From: Pseudomonadota bacterium
GTDB lineage: Bacteria; Pseudomonadota; Gammaproteobacteria; Burkholderiales; Sulfuriferulaceae
NCBI GenBank assembly: GCA_021786845.1
Contig: JAJYMO010000067.1
Location: 1 to 46,727, forward strand
Length of the DNA: 46,727 nt
Reading direction: 5' to 3'
Shown here: piece by piece, positions 1 through 8,465 of the stretch
How the letters are laid out: every line of letters starts with the position of its first letter
Numbering within the stretch: position 1 is the stretch's first letter
Made by a program: the position numbers and the translations under genes
The notes under the pieces: generated by a model
Database searches by the model: none
What the model saw: the letters and a program-made list of their open reading frames with translations, nothing else
What the model was told of the DNA's origin: nothing

Positions 1-21
1 GTCACAAATTTACATACCCAC

Positions 22-50
22 TTGCGCCAATGACATATCTGCCTCATAAT
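22..50 (+). promoter_or_regulatory. Candidate sigma-70 promoter of rpmE
   Basis: TTGCGC at 22-27 and CATAAT at 45-50 are separated by exactly 17 bases. The -10 matches the consensus at five of six bases, the -35 only at TTG. Transcription would start near 57, leaving a leader of about 40 bases before the rpmE ATG at 100. An AGGA at 86-89 is the likely ribosome binding site. Inferred from motif and position only. Confidence 0.4.
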
Positions 51-99
51 TGTCAATCTTTTGCGTACTCGCCGCAAGTCATTACAGGACACATGCATC

Positions 100-303
100 A
101 TGAAAGCAAATATTCACCCGAAATACGATGAAATCAAAGTTACCTGCAGCTGTGGCAATCAATTTGTGACTCAATCTACAATGACGAAACCCTTGCATGT
201 TGAAGTCTGCTCGGAATGCCATCCTTTTTACACCGGCAAACAGAAAATTGTCGACACAGCGGGCCGTGTTGAGAAATTCCGCCAGAAATACGGCATGAAA
301 TAA
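100..303 (+). CDS. rpmE: 50S ribosomal protein L31 (zinc-binding type)
   Basis: Protein of 67 residues matching bacterial L31 along its whole length, starting [20 protein letters not shown]31 sits in the large ribosomal subunit and helps bridge it to the small one. The CSCG near residue 17 and CSECH near residue 37 supply the cysteines of the C+ (zinc-containing) form, so this is not the zinc-free paralogue made under zinc limitation. The reading frame stays open upstream to a TTG at 61, but the ATG at 100 has an AGGA ten bases ahead and gives the family length. The gene has its own promoter and terminator and so appears to be transcribed alone. Confidence 0.96.
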   Translation: MKANIHPKYDEIKVTCSCGNQFVTQSTMTKPLHVEVCSECHPFYTGKQKIVDTAGRVEKFRQKYGMK

Positions 304-331
304 TTCTCAACAGCCTCTTAAAAAACACTTC

Positions 332-365
332 AAAACAGGCGGCCATGCTGCCTGTTTTCTTTTTT
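332..365 (+). terminator. Rho-independent terminator of rpmE
   Basis: A 9-bp perfect stem, AAAACAGGC at 332-340 paired with GCCTGTTTT at 350-358, is followed by C and a run of six T. It lies 29 bases after the rpmE stop codon and before the next gene on the same strand. Confidence 0.85.
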
Positions 366-407
366 GCGGTAGAATCCAGCTTTTAACCTGATCGATCCGT
401 CCTTATC

Positions 408-2069
408 GTGTCCGAACCGTTACGCGAATCACAATTTGCTCCCTTCCTGCTAACACTTATTTTGTGTCTGGCATGGCTCGCGCCTGGTTTGGTCGGGCAT
501 GATCCCTGGAAAGGCGACGAAGCAGAAACCATGGGTTTGGTGCACAGCATCCTGTCAGGTGCGCCAGCGTGGCTACCCACATTAGCCGGGCAAACCAGCA
601 CCTCTGCTGCCCCACCTTTATACCCAATTGTTGCAGCCCTGTTTGCACAATGGTTATCACCTTTCTTTCCTGCGCATGATGGTGCCCGGCTGGCTGGCGG
701 CGCCTTCATTTTGCTCACATTGGTGTTTGCTTCACTGACCGGGCGTGAATTATACGGTCGCAAGCATGGCCGATTGGTGGTGCTCACTCTGGTTGGCAGC
801 ATCGGCCTATGGTTAAGTGCCCATGAATCCATTCCCCAATCTGCAATGCTCTGCGGCGTATCCATGTTTGGTTACGGTGTCGCCACCTCCACGCGACGAG
901 CTTATCTCGGCGGCGCGATAGCCGGCACAGGTTTAGGCATTACTTTTATGAGCAGCGGATTGGTAGAGTCCGTCGCTTTAATTGCCACCTTGTTGGCACT
1001 GCCATTGTTCAGTCCTGTCTGGCGACGCATCGCCACGCTCCAATCGGCATTCACTACCCTCATTGCTGCCGCGCCCTGGCTCGTACTTTGGCCATGGCAG
1101 GCCATGCACTCTACACCGGACTGGTTTGTCCTGTGGTTACACACACAATGGCAACAATTTGTTTTCTGGTCACCCTCATCCGCTCATCCCACTTGGTACT
1201 ACATCAATTTTTTACCCTGGTTTGCGTGGCCTGCATGGCCCCTGGCGCTTTGGACGCTATCACAGGGACTTCGTCGCAAACAGATGCACAGCGCGGGGAT
1301 CGCTTTACCTTTGGTCCTGTGGGCATGTAATACGCTTATCCTAAGCTTTGCCATCCAACCCAGGGCAGACCTCGGCTTACCCTTGTTGTTGCCGTTGGCC
1401 TGGCTGGCCGCAGGAGACAGCGCCACACTGCGTCGCGGCGCAGCCAACGCACTGTACTGGTTTGCCATCATGACTTTTGGCGTGCTGGCTGCTGCGGTAT
1501 GGCTTTATTGGAGCGCACTGGATTTGGGTTACCCCGCGCAACTGGCGCACCACTTGCATGTCTTGCAACCACATTATCAAGGCCAATTTCGCCCCTGGCT
1601 CGTTGTGATGGCATTGTTGTACAGCATATCATGGCTGGCATTGCTATCACGATTAAGGCGTTCTGCGCACCGCCCCTTACTTGCCTGGGCTGCAGGCATG
1701 ACTTTGTCCTGGGGTCTGGTCGCCTTTCTGTTTGTCTACCCCATTGATCAACGACTCAGCTATTTTGACATGACACAGTCCCTGGCGCCACATTTGCCCG
1801 AGAATAATTGCATCTCAAGTTTAAACATCAATGCCAGTGCACGTGCGATGCTGGATTATTACCTTGACGTACAAACCCTGCGTGAATCGCATCCCAATCA
1901 ATTCACCTGTCCAGCCATGCTGGTCGAATACCCGGAAGATGTCATCACACCAGTTTTGCCGGGCTGGCACCTTGTCTGGCAAGGAAAACGCGAGGGCAAT
2001 CATGTGGAACACTATGCGCTCTACCGGCGCATGGTTTACAAAAAAACCGTGCGCAAATTGGTAAGATAA
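408..2069 (+). CDS. GT39/ArnT-like membrane glycosyltransferase
   Basis: A 553-residue protein made mostly of hydrophobic helices, with about a dozen predicted membrane segments and a soluble C-terminal tail of roughly 100 residues. Just after the first helix, HDPWKGDEAE (residues 31-40) carries the Asp-Glu pair expected in the first periplasmic loop of GT39/PMT/ArnT enzymes. These transfer a sugar from a polyprenyl-phosphate donor to lipid A, protein or another envelope acceptor. A GTG start at 408 is used. The neighbours are unrelated (rpmE before, convergent mtgA after), and no arn or undecaprenyl-sugar genes are present, so the substrate cannot be named. Family assignment is solid; L-Ara4N transferase activity is not supported. 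Confidence 0.8.
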   Translation: MSEPLRESQFAPFLLTLILCLAWLAPGLVGHDPWKGDEAETMGLVHSILSGAPAWLPTLAGQTSTSAAPPLYPIVAALFAQWLSPFFPAHDGARLAGGAFILLTLVFASLTGRELYGRKHGRLVVLTLVGSIGLWLSAHESIPQSAMLCGVSMFGYGVATSTRRAYLGGAIAGTGLGITFMSSGLVESVALIATLLALPLFSPVWRRIATLQSAFTTLIAAAPWLVLWPWQAMHSTPDWFVLWLHTQWQQFVFWSPSSAHPTWYYINFLPWFAWPAWPLALWTLSQGLRRKQMHSAGIALPLVLWACNTLILSFAIQPRADLGLPLLLPLAWLAAGDSATLRRGAANALYWFAIMTFGVLAAAVWLYWSALDLGYPAQLAHHLHVLQPHYQGQFRPWLVVMALLYSISWLALLSRLRRSAHRPLLAWAAGMTLSWGLVAFLFVYPIDQRLSYFDMTQSLAPHLPENNCISSLNINASARAMLDYYLDVQTLRESHPNQFTCPAMLVEYPEDVITPVLPGWHLVWQGKREGNHVEHYALYRRMVYKKTVRKLVR

Positions 2070-2263
2070 CTCTTTTACGATGACGGGCATTCTGGAAATA
2101 GCAGTCTGGCGAGAAAGAAGTCTGTCTCTTATAATATGAAGCAACGTCGCCCTGCGCCTCGCCAATTCAGCCAGCAACACCTTGCTGCCTCCCTGCTGCT
2201 GACCTGCCAATCCATCTATCTCAATCAACGCAGACTGACTAACAAGACAAGTAATGCTTCCAT

Positions 2264-2953
2264 TTACTTCGGCGCACTCACCTGATTCATCCGCGCCATA
2301 ATCGTATAAGTGCGGCGTTGCAATTCACGGCTGCCACGGTGGTCGTCGTAGTAACGTGGATTGGGCACCATGACGGCGAGTTGTGCGGCCTGTCTGTCAC
2401 TAAGGCGATTGGCACTGACATGAAAATAATGAGTCGCTGCAGCCTGCGCGCCAAACACACCATTGCCCCATTCGATCACATTCAGATACAACTCCAGAAT
2501 ACGGTGTTTGCTCATCATTTTTTCCAGCATCATTGTAACAGCCACCTCTTCAAGCTTACGCCACGGGGTCCGGTGATCTGACAACAGAAGATTTTTTGCC
2601 AATTGCTGGCTAATCGTGGAGCCGCCCGCCACAATTTTTCCATGCTTGAGGTCTTTTTCCGCTGCAGTTTGTATACCCTCCCAATCAAAGCCATGATGAG
2701 ATAAAAAATTCGCATCTTCGGAAGAAATGACGGCCCGTTTCAATTTATCTGAGATACGATTGTAAGGCACCCATTGGTATTGGAGTTGCGCATTGGCTTG
2801 GATCGCACGCATTTGGCTCAAGCGTTCATCCATCATGGCGCTGGAAGTGGGATTGTGATTCACCCACCACCAAACGTGTCCAAATAACCAGAGCTGATAA
2901 GTCAATACCACACTTAGGCCAATGAACAAGCCCCGTAAAACGATGCGCTTCAT
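2264..2953 (-). CDS. mtgA: Monofunctional peptidoglycan glycosyltransferase MtgA
   Basis: A 229-residue GT51 enzyme that polymerises lipid II into glycan strands in the periplasm without a transpeptidase domain. One N-terminal membrane anchor (about residues 5-28) is followed by the GT51 signatures: a Glu-Asp pair in SSEDANFLSHHGFDW near residues 77-91, and GGSTISQQLAKN near 110-121. The ATG at 2953 overlaps the TGA of aroE as ATGA, which fixes the start even though the frame is open further upstream. Length agrees with the family. Translational coupling with aroE is implied, an order common in proteobacteria. Confidence 0.93.
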   Translation of the reverse strand: MKRIVLRGLFIGLSVVLTYQLWLFGHVWWWVNHNPTSSAMMDERLSQMRAIQANAQLQYQWVPYNRISDKLKRAVISSEDANFLSHHGFDWEGIQTAAEKDLKHGKIVAGGSTISQQLAKNLLLSDHRTPWRKLEEVAVTMMLEKMMSKHRILELYLNVIEWGNGVFGAQAAATHYFHVSANRLSDRQAAQLAVMVPNPRYYDDHRGSRELQRRTYTIMARMNQVSAPK

Positions 2954-3777
2954 GCTGCTTGCAATTGAGTGCGCAACATTTGAAGGACAGGTTTCGTATC
3001 CGGCATGACCCCGCGCCAAATCGAAAAAGTGACTGCCGCCTGCTCCACCAGCATCCCCAAGCCGTCGACACAGCGGGTCGCACCATATTGTGCAGCAAAC
3101 GTCATAAATTCACTTGGCTTTGATGCGTACATCATGTCATAGGCCAAGCTATTCACAGAAAACAAAGTTTGCGGCAACGCAATCGTGTCATGATGAAGAC
3201 TGGCGGAAGTCGCGTTGATCACACAATCAAATGACTGCCCGCTTAGCGCAGCGTAGTCACAAGCACTGACGTGGCCCAAGGCGGAAAATTGTTGCACCAG
3301 CAACTCCGCACGGGCCACAGTCCGGTTGGCAATCACCAATTGCAAAGGAGATTCTGCTAACAAAGCTGCCGCCACACCACGAGCAGCACCACCCGCGCCC
3401 ATCAGCAAAATACGCTTTCCGACCAAAGAAAACCCCAAGTTGCCTCGCAGATCATTCACCAATCCGGCACCATCCGTATTATCGGCTTCGATACCCCGCT
3501 CAGTGAAACTCAGCGTATTAACGGCCTGCGCCTGCCGTGCACGCGGGCTGAGGTGGTCGGCCAACTGCCACGCGACCTCTTTAAACGGTACCGTGACATT
3601 AACGCCACGCCCACCTTCCGCACGAAATTGATTGAGCACGGTTTCAAAACCATCCAGGGGCGCAAGCAATCGAATGTATGACATATCCTGCCCGGTCTGG
3701 GCAGCAAATGCAGCATGGATCACAGGCGATCTGGAATGAGCAATCGGATTGCCGATCACGGCATAATGGTCGGTCAC
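2950..3777 (-). CDS. aroE: Shikimate 5-dehydrogenase
   Basis: A 275-residue NADP-dependent enzyme reducing 3-dehydroshikimate to shikimate in the chorismate pathway. Visible signatures are the substrate-binding NPIAHSRSP (residues 10-18), the catalytic Lys66 in VTVPFKEVAW, Asp102 in ADNTDGAG and the glycine-rich cofactor loop GAGGAARG at 127-134. It is the first gene of a two-gene unit with mtgA, which starts inside its stop codon. The 382-base gap upstream must hold its promoter. Length and motif order are normal. Confidence 0.95.
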   Translation of the reverse strand: MTDHYAVIGNPIAHSRSPVIHAAFAAQTGQDMSYIRLLAPLDGFETVLNQFRAEGGRGVNVTVPFKEVAWQLADHLSPRARQAQAVNTLSFTERGIEADNTDGAGLVNDLRGNLGFSLVGKRILLMGAGGAARGVAAALLAESPLQLVIANRTVARAELLVQQFSALGHVSACDYAALSGQSFDCVINATSASLHHDTIALPQTLFSVNSLAYDMMYASKPSEFMTFAAQYGATRCVDGLGMLVEQAAVTFSIWRGVMPDTKPVLQMLRTQLQAA

Positions 3778-4159
3778 AATAAAGGCGCTCTACAAGGCAA
3801 ATAAATCATATTGGTCAGATTCCTCATCGAAAAACAGCGTGGGATGATACAACCCATGTCAACTGAGCACAGTTTCAGTGAAGAGGGTTAATTTTTTGTC
3901 GCTCATACTTATCAAGAAATAAATATTTCAATTTAAAATCAATAATATTTAACCGATTAACGTCAAAAACAAAACTTGAATCAGTGACACAAAAATAACC
4001 CATCAGGACGCAAGGTGATGAGACAACTTGTGAAACAATTCTTGACTGGGAGAAGTCCATAGTGAATGACGGGTGCCGAACAATCCAGAAAAATGACAGC
4101 AAATTCCCCCTCAGCATTCGCATACGCCTGAAAAACCGCTTAATGGATTACGTGGATAA
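3778..4159. other. AT-rich non-coding gap between panC and aroE
   Basis: 382 bases without a convincing gene between panC and aroE, both on the minus strand. The part from about 3890 to 3980 is much richer in A and T than the flanking genes. A minus-strand reading frame of 82 codons spans 3875-4123, but it has no recognisable motif, domain or ribosome binding site and I do not call it a gene. The region should contain the aroE-mtgA promoter. No clear terminator hairpin for panC was seen. Confidence 0.5.
3902..3931 (-). promoter_or_regulatory. Weak candidate promoter for aroE-mtgA
   Basis: Read on the minus strand, TTGAAA (3931-3926) is followed after 18 bases by TATGAG (3907-3902). The match is moderate and AT-rich DNA gives such matches by chance. 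Position and direction suit aroE, with a leader of a little over 100 bases. Confidence 0.25.
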
Positions 4160-4984
4160 TCAACCCGCCTCTACATTATCAATCAAACGCGTATTGCCAA
4201 GTTTTGCTGCAGCCAGTACCACAAACTGCTGGCTGGTCTGCACGGGCAAACGCAAATCAGGTTCACGGATGCTGACATAATCGACTTGCCAACCGGCATG
4301 ATTCAAGGCTTTTCTTGCTGCAGTTTCCAGTTCAATATAGTCGCGATGTCCATGATTAAGATGGCGAGCGATTGTTTGCAAGTTGGCGTAAAGCTGAGGG
4401 GCAATTCTTCGCTCGGTGAGGCTTAAATACTGATTGCGCGAGGAGAGTGCCAGGCCATCGGCGGCACGTTCTGTTTCACCACCCAAAATCTGCATGGGCA
4501 TAAGAAATTCTTCGCTCATGCGCCGGATCAGCGTGAGCTGTTGATAGTCTTTTTTACCGAAACAGGCGACAGTGGGTTGGACAAGATGAAAGAGTTTCAT
4601 CACTACCGTGCATACGCCCCGAAAGTGTCCGGGTCGGTATTGCCCGCACAGTTCATTGGCCAAAAGGGAGGGCTCGATAAAACACGTTGGTTCGGTGGGA
4701 TAAAGTGCAGTCACTTCCGGGATAAACACGGCATTGACACCGGCGTTGCGCAACAAGGCCAAATCGGCATCCAGCGTACGCGGGTAGTGCGCGAAGTCTT
4801 CATTCGGCCCGAACTGCAAGGGGTTCACGAACAGGCTGACCAACACCTGTGATGCGTGAGCTTGCGCCAAGGCAACCAGGGACAAATGCCCTGCATGCAA
4901 ATTGCCCATTGTAGGCACGAAAGCCACTTGAGGGTGACTGGCTCGCCAGGCGTGAAGACTGTCCACATCGTTAAGTTGCAACAT
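4160..4984 (-). CDS. panC: Pantothenate synthetase (pantoate-beta-alanine ligase)
   Basis: A 274-residue ATP-dependent ligase joining pantoate to beta-alanine, the last step of vitamin B5 synthesis. The nucleotidyl-transferase signature TMGNLHAGH lies at residues 25-33, with FVNPLQFGPNEDF and KDYQQL further on, as in the family. The ATG at 4984 gives the usual length and begins four bases after the panB stop, although the frame is open another 69 codons into panB. Last gene of the minus-strand run from the HAD hydrolase through panB-panC. Confidence 0.95.
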   Translation of the reverse strand: MLQLNDVDSLHAWRASHPQVAFVPTMGNLHAGHLSLVALAQAHASQVLVSLFVNPLQFGPNEDFAHYPRTLDADLALLRNAGVNAVFIPEVTALYPTEPTCFIEPSLLANELCGQYRPGHFRGVCTVVMKLFHLVQPTVACFGKKDYQQLTLIRRMSEEFLMPMQILGGETERAADGLALSSRNQYLSLTERRIAPQLYANLQTIARHLNHGHRDYIELETAARKALNHAGWQVDYVSIREPDLRLPVQTSQQFVVLAAAKLGNTRLIDNVEAG

Positions 4985-4988
4985 GGGG

Positions 4989-5792
4989 TTAAATTCCGGC
5001 GGACATGAAACTGTGTGCCTCAGTGGGAAAATGTCCCTGTTTGACGGCCTGGATATACGCGCCCAGTGCGTGTTCAATATCCGCTGATTCTCGCAAAAAA
5101 TTGTGCGCAAAACGGGGGACTTTCCCCGGCGTGATGCCAAGCATGTCATACAACACCAACACTTGTCCGGAACAACCCGCCCCCGCACCAATGCCTATCG
5201 TGGGAATGGACAAGTGCTCAGTCACTTCTTTCGCTAGCGGCGCAGGAATCGCTTCCAGCACCAACATTCCAGCACCGCATTGCATGAGCATTTGGGCATC
5301 TTCATGTAATTGCCGGGCTGCATCCTGATTTTTAGCCTGGACTTTATAACCACCCAGTACATGAACGGATTGCGGCAGCAAACCCAGGTGTCCACAGACC
5401 GGAATACCGCGCGCAACCAGAAATGCCACTGTTTCCGCCATGACAGCACCGCCTTCCAGCTTGACGCAATGCGCGCCGGCAGCCAGTAAGCGCGCAGCCG
5501 ATTGCAGCGCTTGCGTCGGGCTCCCCTGATAGCTGCCGAAGGGCAAATCCGCGATCAAAAAAGTATGACGTGCGCCACGTGCAACAGCGGAGGTATGGTA
5601 AGCCATTTCGTCCAAACTAACCGGCAGCGTGGAAGCTTGGCCTTGCACCACCATACCCAGCGTGTCCCCCACCAGAATAGCATCGATGCCAGCCGCTTCG
5701 AGGCGTGTAGCAAAGCTGGCGTCGTAGCAGGTCAGCATAGCGAGTTTTTCGCCGTTTCGGGCACATTTTTGTAAACTAATCAGGTCAGTCAT
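4989..5792 (-). CDS. panB: 3-methyl-2-oxobutanoate hydroxymethyltransferase
   Basis: A 267-residue TIM-barrel enzyme that adds a hydroxymethyl group from methylene-tetrahydrofolate to ketoisovalerate, giving ketopantoate. Family signatures include MLTCYDASFA (residues 19-28), the metal-binding VGDTLGMV near 41-48, VKLEGG and the conserved IPTIGIGAGAG segment. The ATG at 5792 was chosen over one 13 codons upstream because it gives the standard N-terminus and does not run into the preceding kinase gene. Four bases separate it from panC, so the two should be co-translated. Confidence 0.95.
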   Translation of the reverse strand: MTDLISLQKCARNGEKLAMLTCYDASFATRLEAAGIDAILVGDTLGMVVQGQASTLPVSLDEMAYHTSAVARGARHTFLIADLPFGSYQGSPTQALQSAARLLAAGAHCVKLEGGAVMAETVAFLVARGIPVCGHLGLLPQSVHVLGGYKVQAKNQDAARQLHEDAQMLMQCGAGMLVLEAIPAPLAKEVTEHLSIPTIGIGAGAGCSGQVLVLYDMLGITPGKVPRFAHNFLRESADIEHALGAYIQAVKQGHFPTEAHSFMSAGI

Positions 5793-5805
5793 TATGTTGA
5801 AACGC

Positions 5806-6450
5806 TCATGTTGATTGATTAAGAAATTCACGGGGTCCGCGCATATTTGCGATTTTCCACATCAACAGCGCGAAGTGTTCATCATTGTCGACAAAATTAA
5901 AATGTTCGCAATTCACGATCAACAAGGGCGTGCTGTCATATTGGTGGAAATATTGCGTATAACGCTCCGCCAACCGGGTCAGATAACTCGTACTGACCGA
6001 ACCTTCATAGGCGATGGCCCGTTTACGTACCCGTTCAAGCAAAACAACCGGTTTGGCTTGCAAATAAATCACCAAATCCGGATGCGGCGCCTGGGGCTTT
6101 AACTCGTGATAAATGGTCTGATACAGACGAAACTCATCATCATTCAGGTTCAATTCGGCAAACAAGGGGTCTTTATCAAGCAAAAAATCCGACACAACAG
6201 ATTGACTAAACAGATTTTTTTGGCGCAAAGCATTCACTTGCGTACTGCGTTGAAACAGAAAAAACAATTGGGTGGCCAAGGCATAACGTTGAGGGTCACG
6301 ATAAAAATCGGCCAAAAAAGGGTTTTCATCCGCATTTTCCAATAGCAGTTCCGCGCCCATGTTTTCTGCCATACGTCGACACAAACTGGTTTTTCCAGCC
6401 CCGATTGGGCCTTCAACGGCAATGTAAGCTGGCTTTTCGTGAGGACTCAT
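5806..6450 (-). CDS. Deoxynucleoside kinase (dAdo/dCyd or dGuo kinase family)
   Basis: A 214-residue P-loop kinase of the dNK/thymidine-kinase-like family, which phosphorylates deoxyribonucleosides for salvage. The P-loop GPIGAGKTS lies at about residues 14-22, the RRM after it is usual, and the LERVRKRAIAYEG lid region resembles the family. Substrate preference cannot be read from sequence. The ATG at 6450 is preferred because it places the P-loop at the usual distance from the N-terminus; no strong ribosome binding site is visible. That start lies inside folK, giving a 38-base overlap and implying translational coupling. Confidence 0.85.
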   Translation of the reverse strand: MSPHEKPAYIAVEGPIGAGKTSLCRRMAENMGAELLLENADENPFLADFYRDPQRYALATQLFFLFQRSTQVNALRQKNLFSQSVVSDFLLDKDPLFAELNLNDDEFRLYQTIYHELKPQAPHPDLVIYLQAKPVVLLERVRKRAIAYEGSVSTSYLTRLAERYTQYFHQYDSTPLLIVNCEHFNFVDNDEHFALLMWKIANMRGPREFLNQST

Positions 6451-6964
6451 GATGAGAACCAAAAGAATTTTGAGCAATTCGCTCTATAGGTTGCTGAACC
6501 ACCGATGTCAAAAAATCACGCGCCAAGCCACGTCCAGGTATTTCAATATTGGGTGCGATTTCCAGTAGCGGTATCAAGACAAATGCACGTTCATGCATGC
6601 GCATGTGCGGCAAGGTAAGCGTGTCACTGTGCGAAACAACTTGATTATATAATAAAATATCCAAATCAATTTCGCGTGGCGCATTGCGAAAACTGCGAAC
6701 CCGTCCAAATTGCCGTTCAAGCTCTAACAACGCAATGAGTAATTGTTCCGGTGACAAGGCGCTGTGCACACAAACCACGGCATTAATGAAATCGGGCTGA
6801 TTCACAAACCCCATGGCCGCACTGCGATACAACGATGAACAAGCATGTAACCGGGTTTCCGGCAGTTGCCCGACAGCTGCCATCGCCGATTGAACTTGAT
6901 GGACAGGCATGTCCAGGTTACTGCCCAAAGCGACATAACATACTGAGGGGAAAGTATTAGGCAT
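6413..6964 (-). CDS. folK: HPPK, 6-hydroxymethyl-dihydropterin pyrophosphokinase
   Basis: A 183-residue enzyme transferring pyrophosphate from ATP to 6-hydroxymethyl-7,8-dihydropterin in folate synthesis. It begins YVALGSNLDMP (residues 9-19), has the RFGRVRSFRNAPREIDLDILL block that carries substrate- and metal-binding residues, then the LPHMRMHERAFVLIPLLEIAP segment. The first eight bases overlap the end of pcnB and its 3' end overlaps the deoxynucleoside kinase gene. The tail after about residue 160 is longer and less conserved than in compact HPPKs. Confidence 0.94.
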   Translation of the reverse strand: MPNTFPSVCYVALGSNLDMPVHQVQSAMAAVGQLPETRLHACSSLYRSAAMGFVNQPDFINAVVCVHSALSPEQLLIALLELERQFGRVRSFRNAPREIDLDILLYNQVVSHSDTLTLPHMRMHERAFVLIPLLEIAPNIEIPGRGLARDFLTSVVQQPIERIAQNSFGSHHESSRKASLHCR

Positions 6965-8456
6965 CTATCGTCCCGGGCGCAGTGGCGTTGGCGGGTTTCT
7001 TGCGTTTACGGCGCTTTTTCTGCGGCAGTGGCGCCAGATTTTCAATCATTTCTGTGCGTAACGTATCATCAGCAATTTGAAACTGAGTCCACCACTCCGC
7101 CAAATCTTGCTCAATTTCACCCGCTTCAGCGCGTAGCAATAAAAAGTCGTAACCTGCACGAAAACGCGGGTGGGCCAACAAACGCAAAGCCCTGACCTCT
7201 GTTCGCTGATTAAACCGTGGTTGAATGGCCCAAATTTCTTTCATGGTGCCATCCAGGCGACGGGGGATCGCCAACCGCTCACGTTGTTGATCAAGGGCAT
7301 CGTGCATGGCGTTGTACATCGCAGGCGTGCTGTCCTCCCCTGCCTCACATCGCCTGCCATGTTGCGCTTTTACTTCGTGCCACAACAAACTGGCGAACAA
7401 AAATGCCGGGGAAACCGTTTTACTGTTCTGGATGCGTCGATCAGTATTATTCAGTGCCGCCATCACAAAACGATGACTGTGCTCATTTTCAAGCATGGTA
7501 TCAAGCATGGGCAATACACCCTGATGCAGGCCTTCGGCACGCAATTGATGAATAGCGCGCACCGCATGTCCGGATAACAGCAATTTTAACATTTCGTCAA
7601 ACAGCCGCGCCGAGGGTACATTTTCCAGCAAACCCGCCAACTCCGGAATTGGCGCACGCGCAGCAACATCAATGCTGAAGTCCAGTTTGGCTGCAAAGCG
7701 CGCTGCACGTAACATACGCACAGGGTCTTCACGATAACGTGTGGCGGCATCACCAATAATCCGCATGGTTTTGTTGCGGATGTCTTCCAGACCACCGCAA
7801 TAATCAAAAATCTCTTCGCTACTTGGATCGTAATACAGGGCATTGACAGTAAAATCGCGCCGCGCCGCGTCACTGGCCTGGTTACCAAAGATATTGTCAC
7901 GGACGATCCGTCCAGTTTCATCCGTGGTTTGCGTATGGCTGTGTTCGGGTTTGCGGCGAGCACGTCTGGCTCGCGAACCCGGCTGAACGGGTTCGCCATC
8001 AAGGAGGAGATCAGATAACGCATCTTCATTCGTCAACCTGACTGCATGACCCGTTCCAGTTTCAAACGCCTCATTCGGGATTTCGTTTGCCAGGTTGCCT
8101 TCCGCATTCGCGCTCGCACGGAATGTCGACACCTCGATCGTTTCATTGCCACACAAAACATGAACAAGACGAAAGCGGCGTCCAATAAGGTGCGAGCGGC
8201 GAAACAAGGCGTGCACCTGTTCTGGCGTGGCATTGGTGGCCACGTCAAAATCTTTGGGGGGTTTGGCAAGCAACAGGTCACGCACCGCTCCGCCCACGAC
8301 AAAAGCGAGATAACCGTGCTGTTGTAAGGTATCGGTCACTTTCAGTGCACAGGGCGCGATTTGCGCACGGGTCAAACCATGCCGGCTAACAGGAATGCGT
8401 TTCAAACGTGGTGCGCCTTGCTTGCCAAGCAACCGCGCTATGAATCGTTTAATCAT
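6957..8456 (-). CDS. pcnB: Poly(A) polymerase I
   Basis: A 499-residue member of the class II nucleotidyltransferases. PcnB adds 3' poly(A) tails that promote RNA decay. The catalytic head shows GGAVRD (residues 55-60) and DFDVAT (69-74) with the two metal-binding Asp residues, then RRDFTVNALYYD and the RYREDPVRMLRAARFAAKL block used to tell poly(A) polymerases from CCA-adding enzymes. The C-terminal KKRRKRKKPAN tail is strongly basic, as in E. coli PcnB, and suits RNA binding. CCA-adding activity is the alternative but the length and tail favour PcnB. Confidence 0.92.
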   Translation of the reverse strand: MIKRFIARLLGKQGAPRLKRIPVSRHGLTRAQIAPCALKVTDTLQQHGYLAFVVGGAVRDLLLAKPPKDFDVATNATPEQVHALFRRSHLIGRRFRLVHVLCGNETIEVSTFRASANAEGNLANEIPNEAFETGTGHAVRLTNEDALSDLLLDGEPVQPGSRARRARRKPEHSHTQTTDETGRIVRDNIFGNQASDAARRDFTVNALYYDPSSEEIFDYCGGLEDIRNKTMRIIGDAATRYREDPVRMLRAARFAAKLDFSIDVAARAPIPELAGLLENVPSARLFDEMLKLLLSGHAVRAIHQLRAEGLHQGVLPMLDTMLENEHSHRFVMAALNNTDRRIQNSKTVSPAFLFASLLWHEVKAQHGRRCEAGEDSTPAMYNAMHDALDQQRERLAIPRRLDGTMKEIWAIQPRFNQRTEVRALRLLAHPRFRAGYDFLLLRAEAGEIEQDLAEWWTQFQIADDTLRTEMIENLAPLPQKKRRKRKKPANATAPGTIDA

Positions 8457-8465
8457 AGTATTAAA

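Noticed and set aside
3875-4123. 82-codon minus-strand frame in the pan-aroE gap
   Set aside because: No motif, no ribosome binding site, and it lies in AT-rich DNA where the sequence shows no coding-like pattern.
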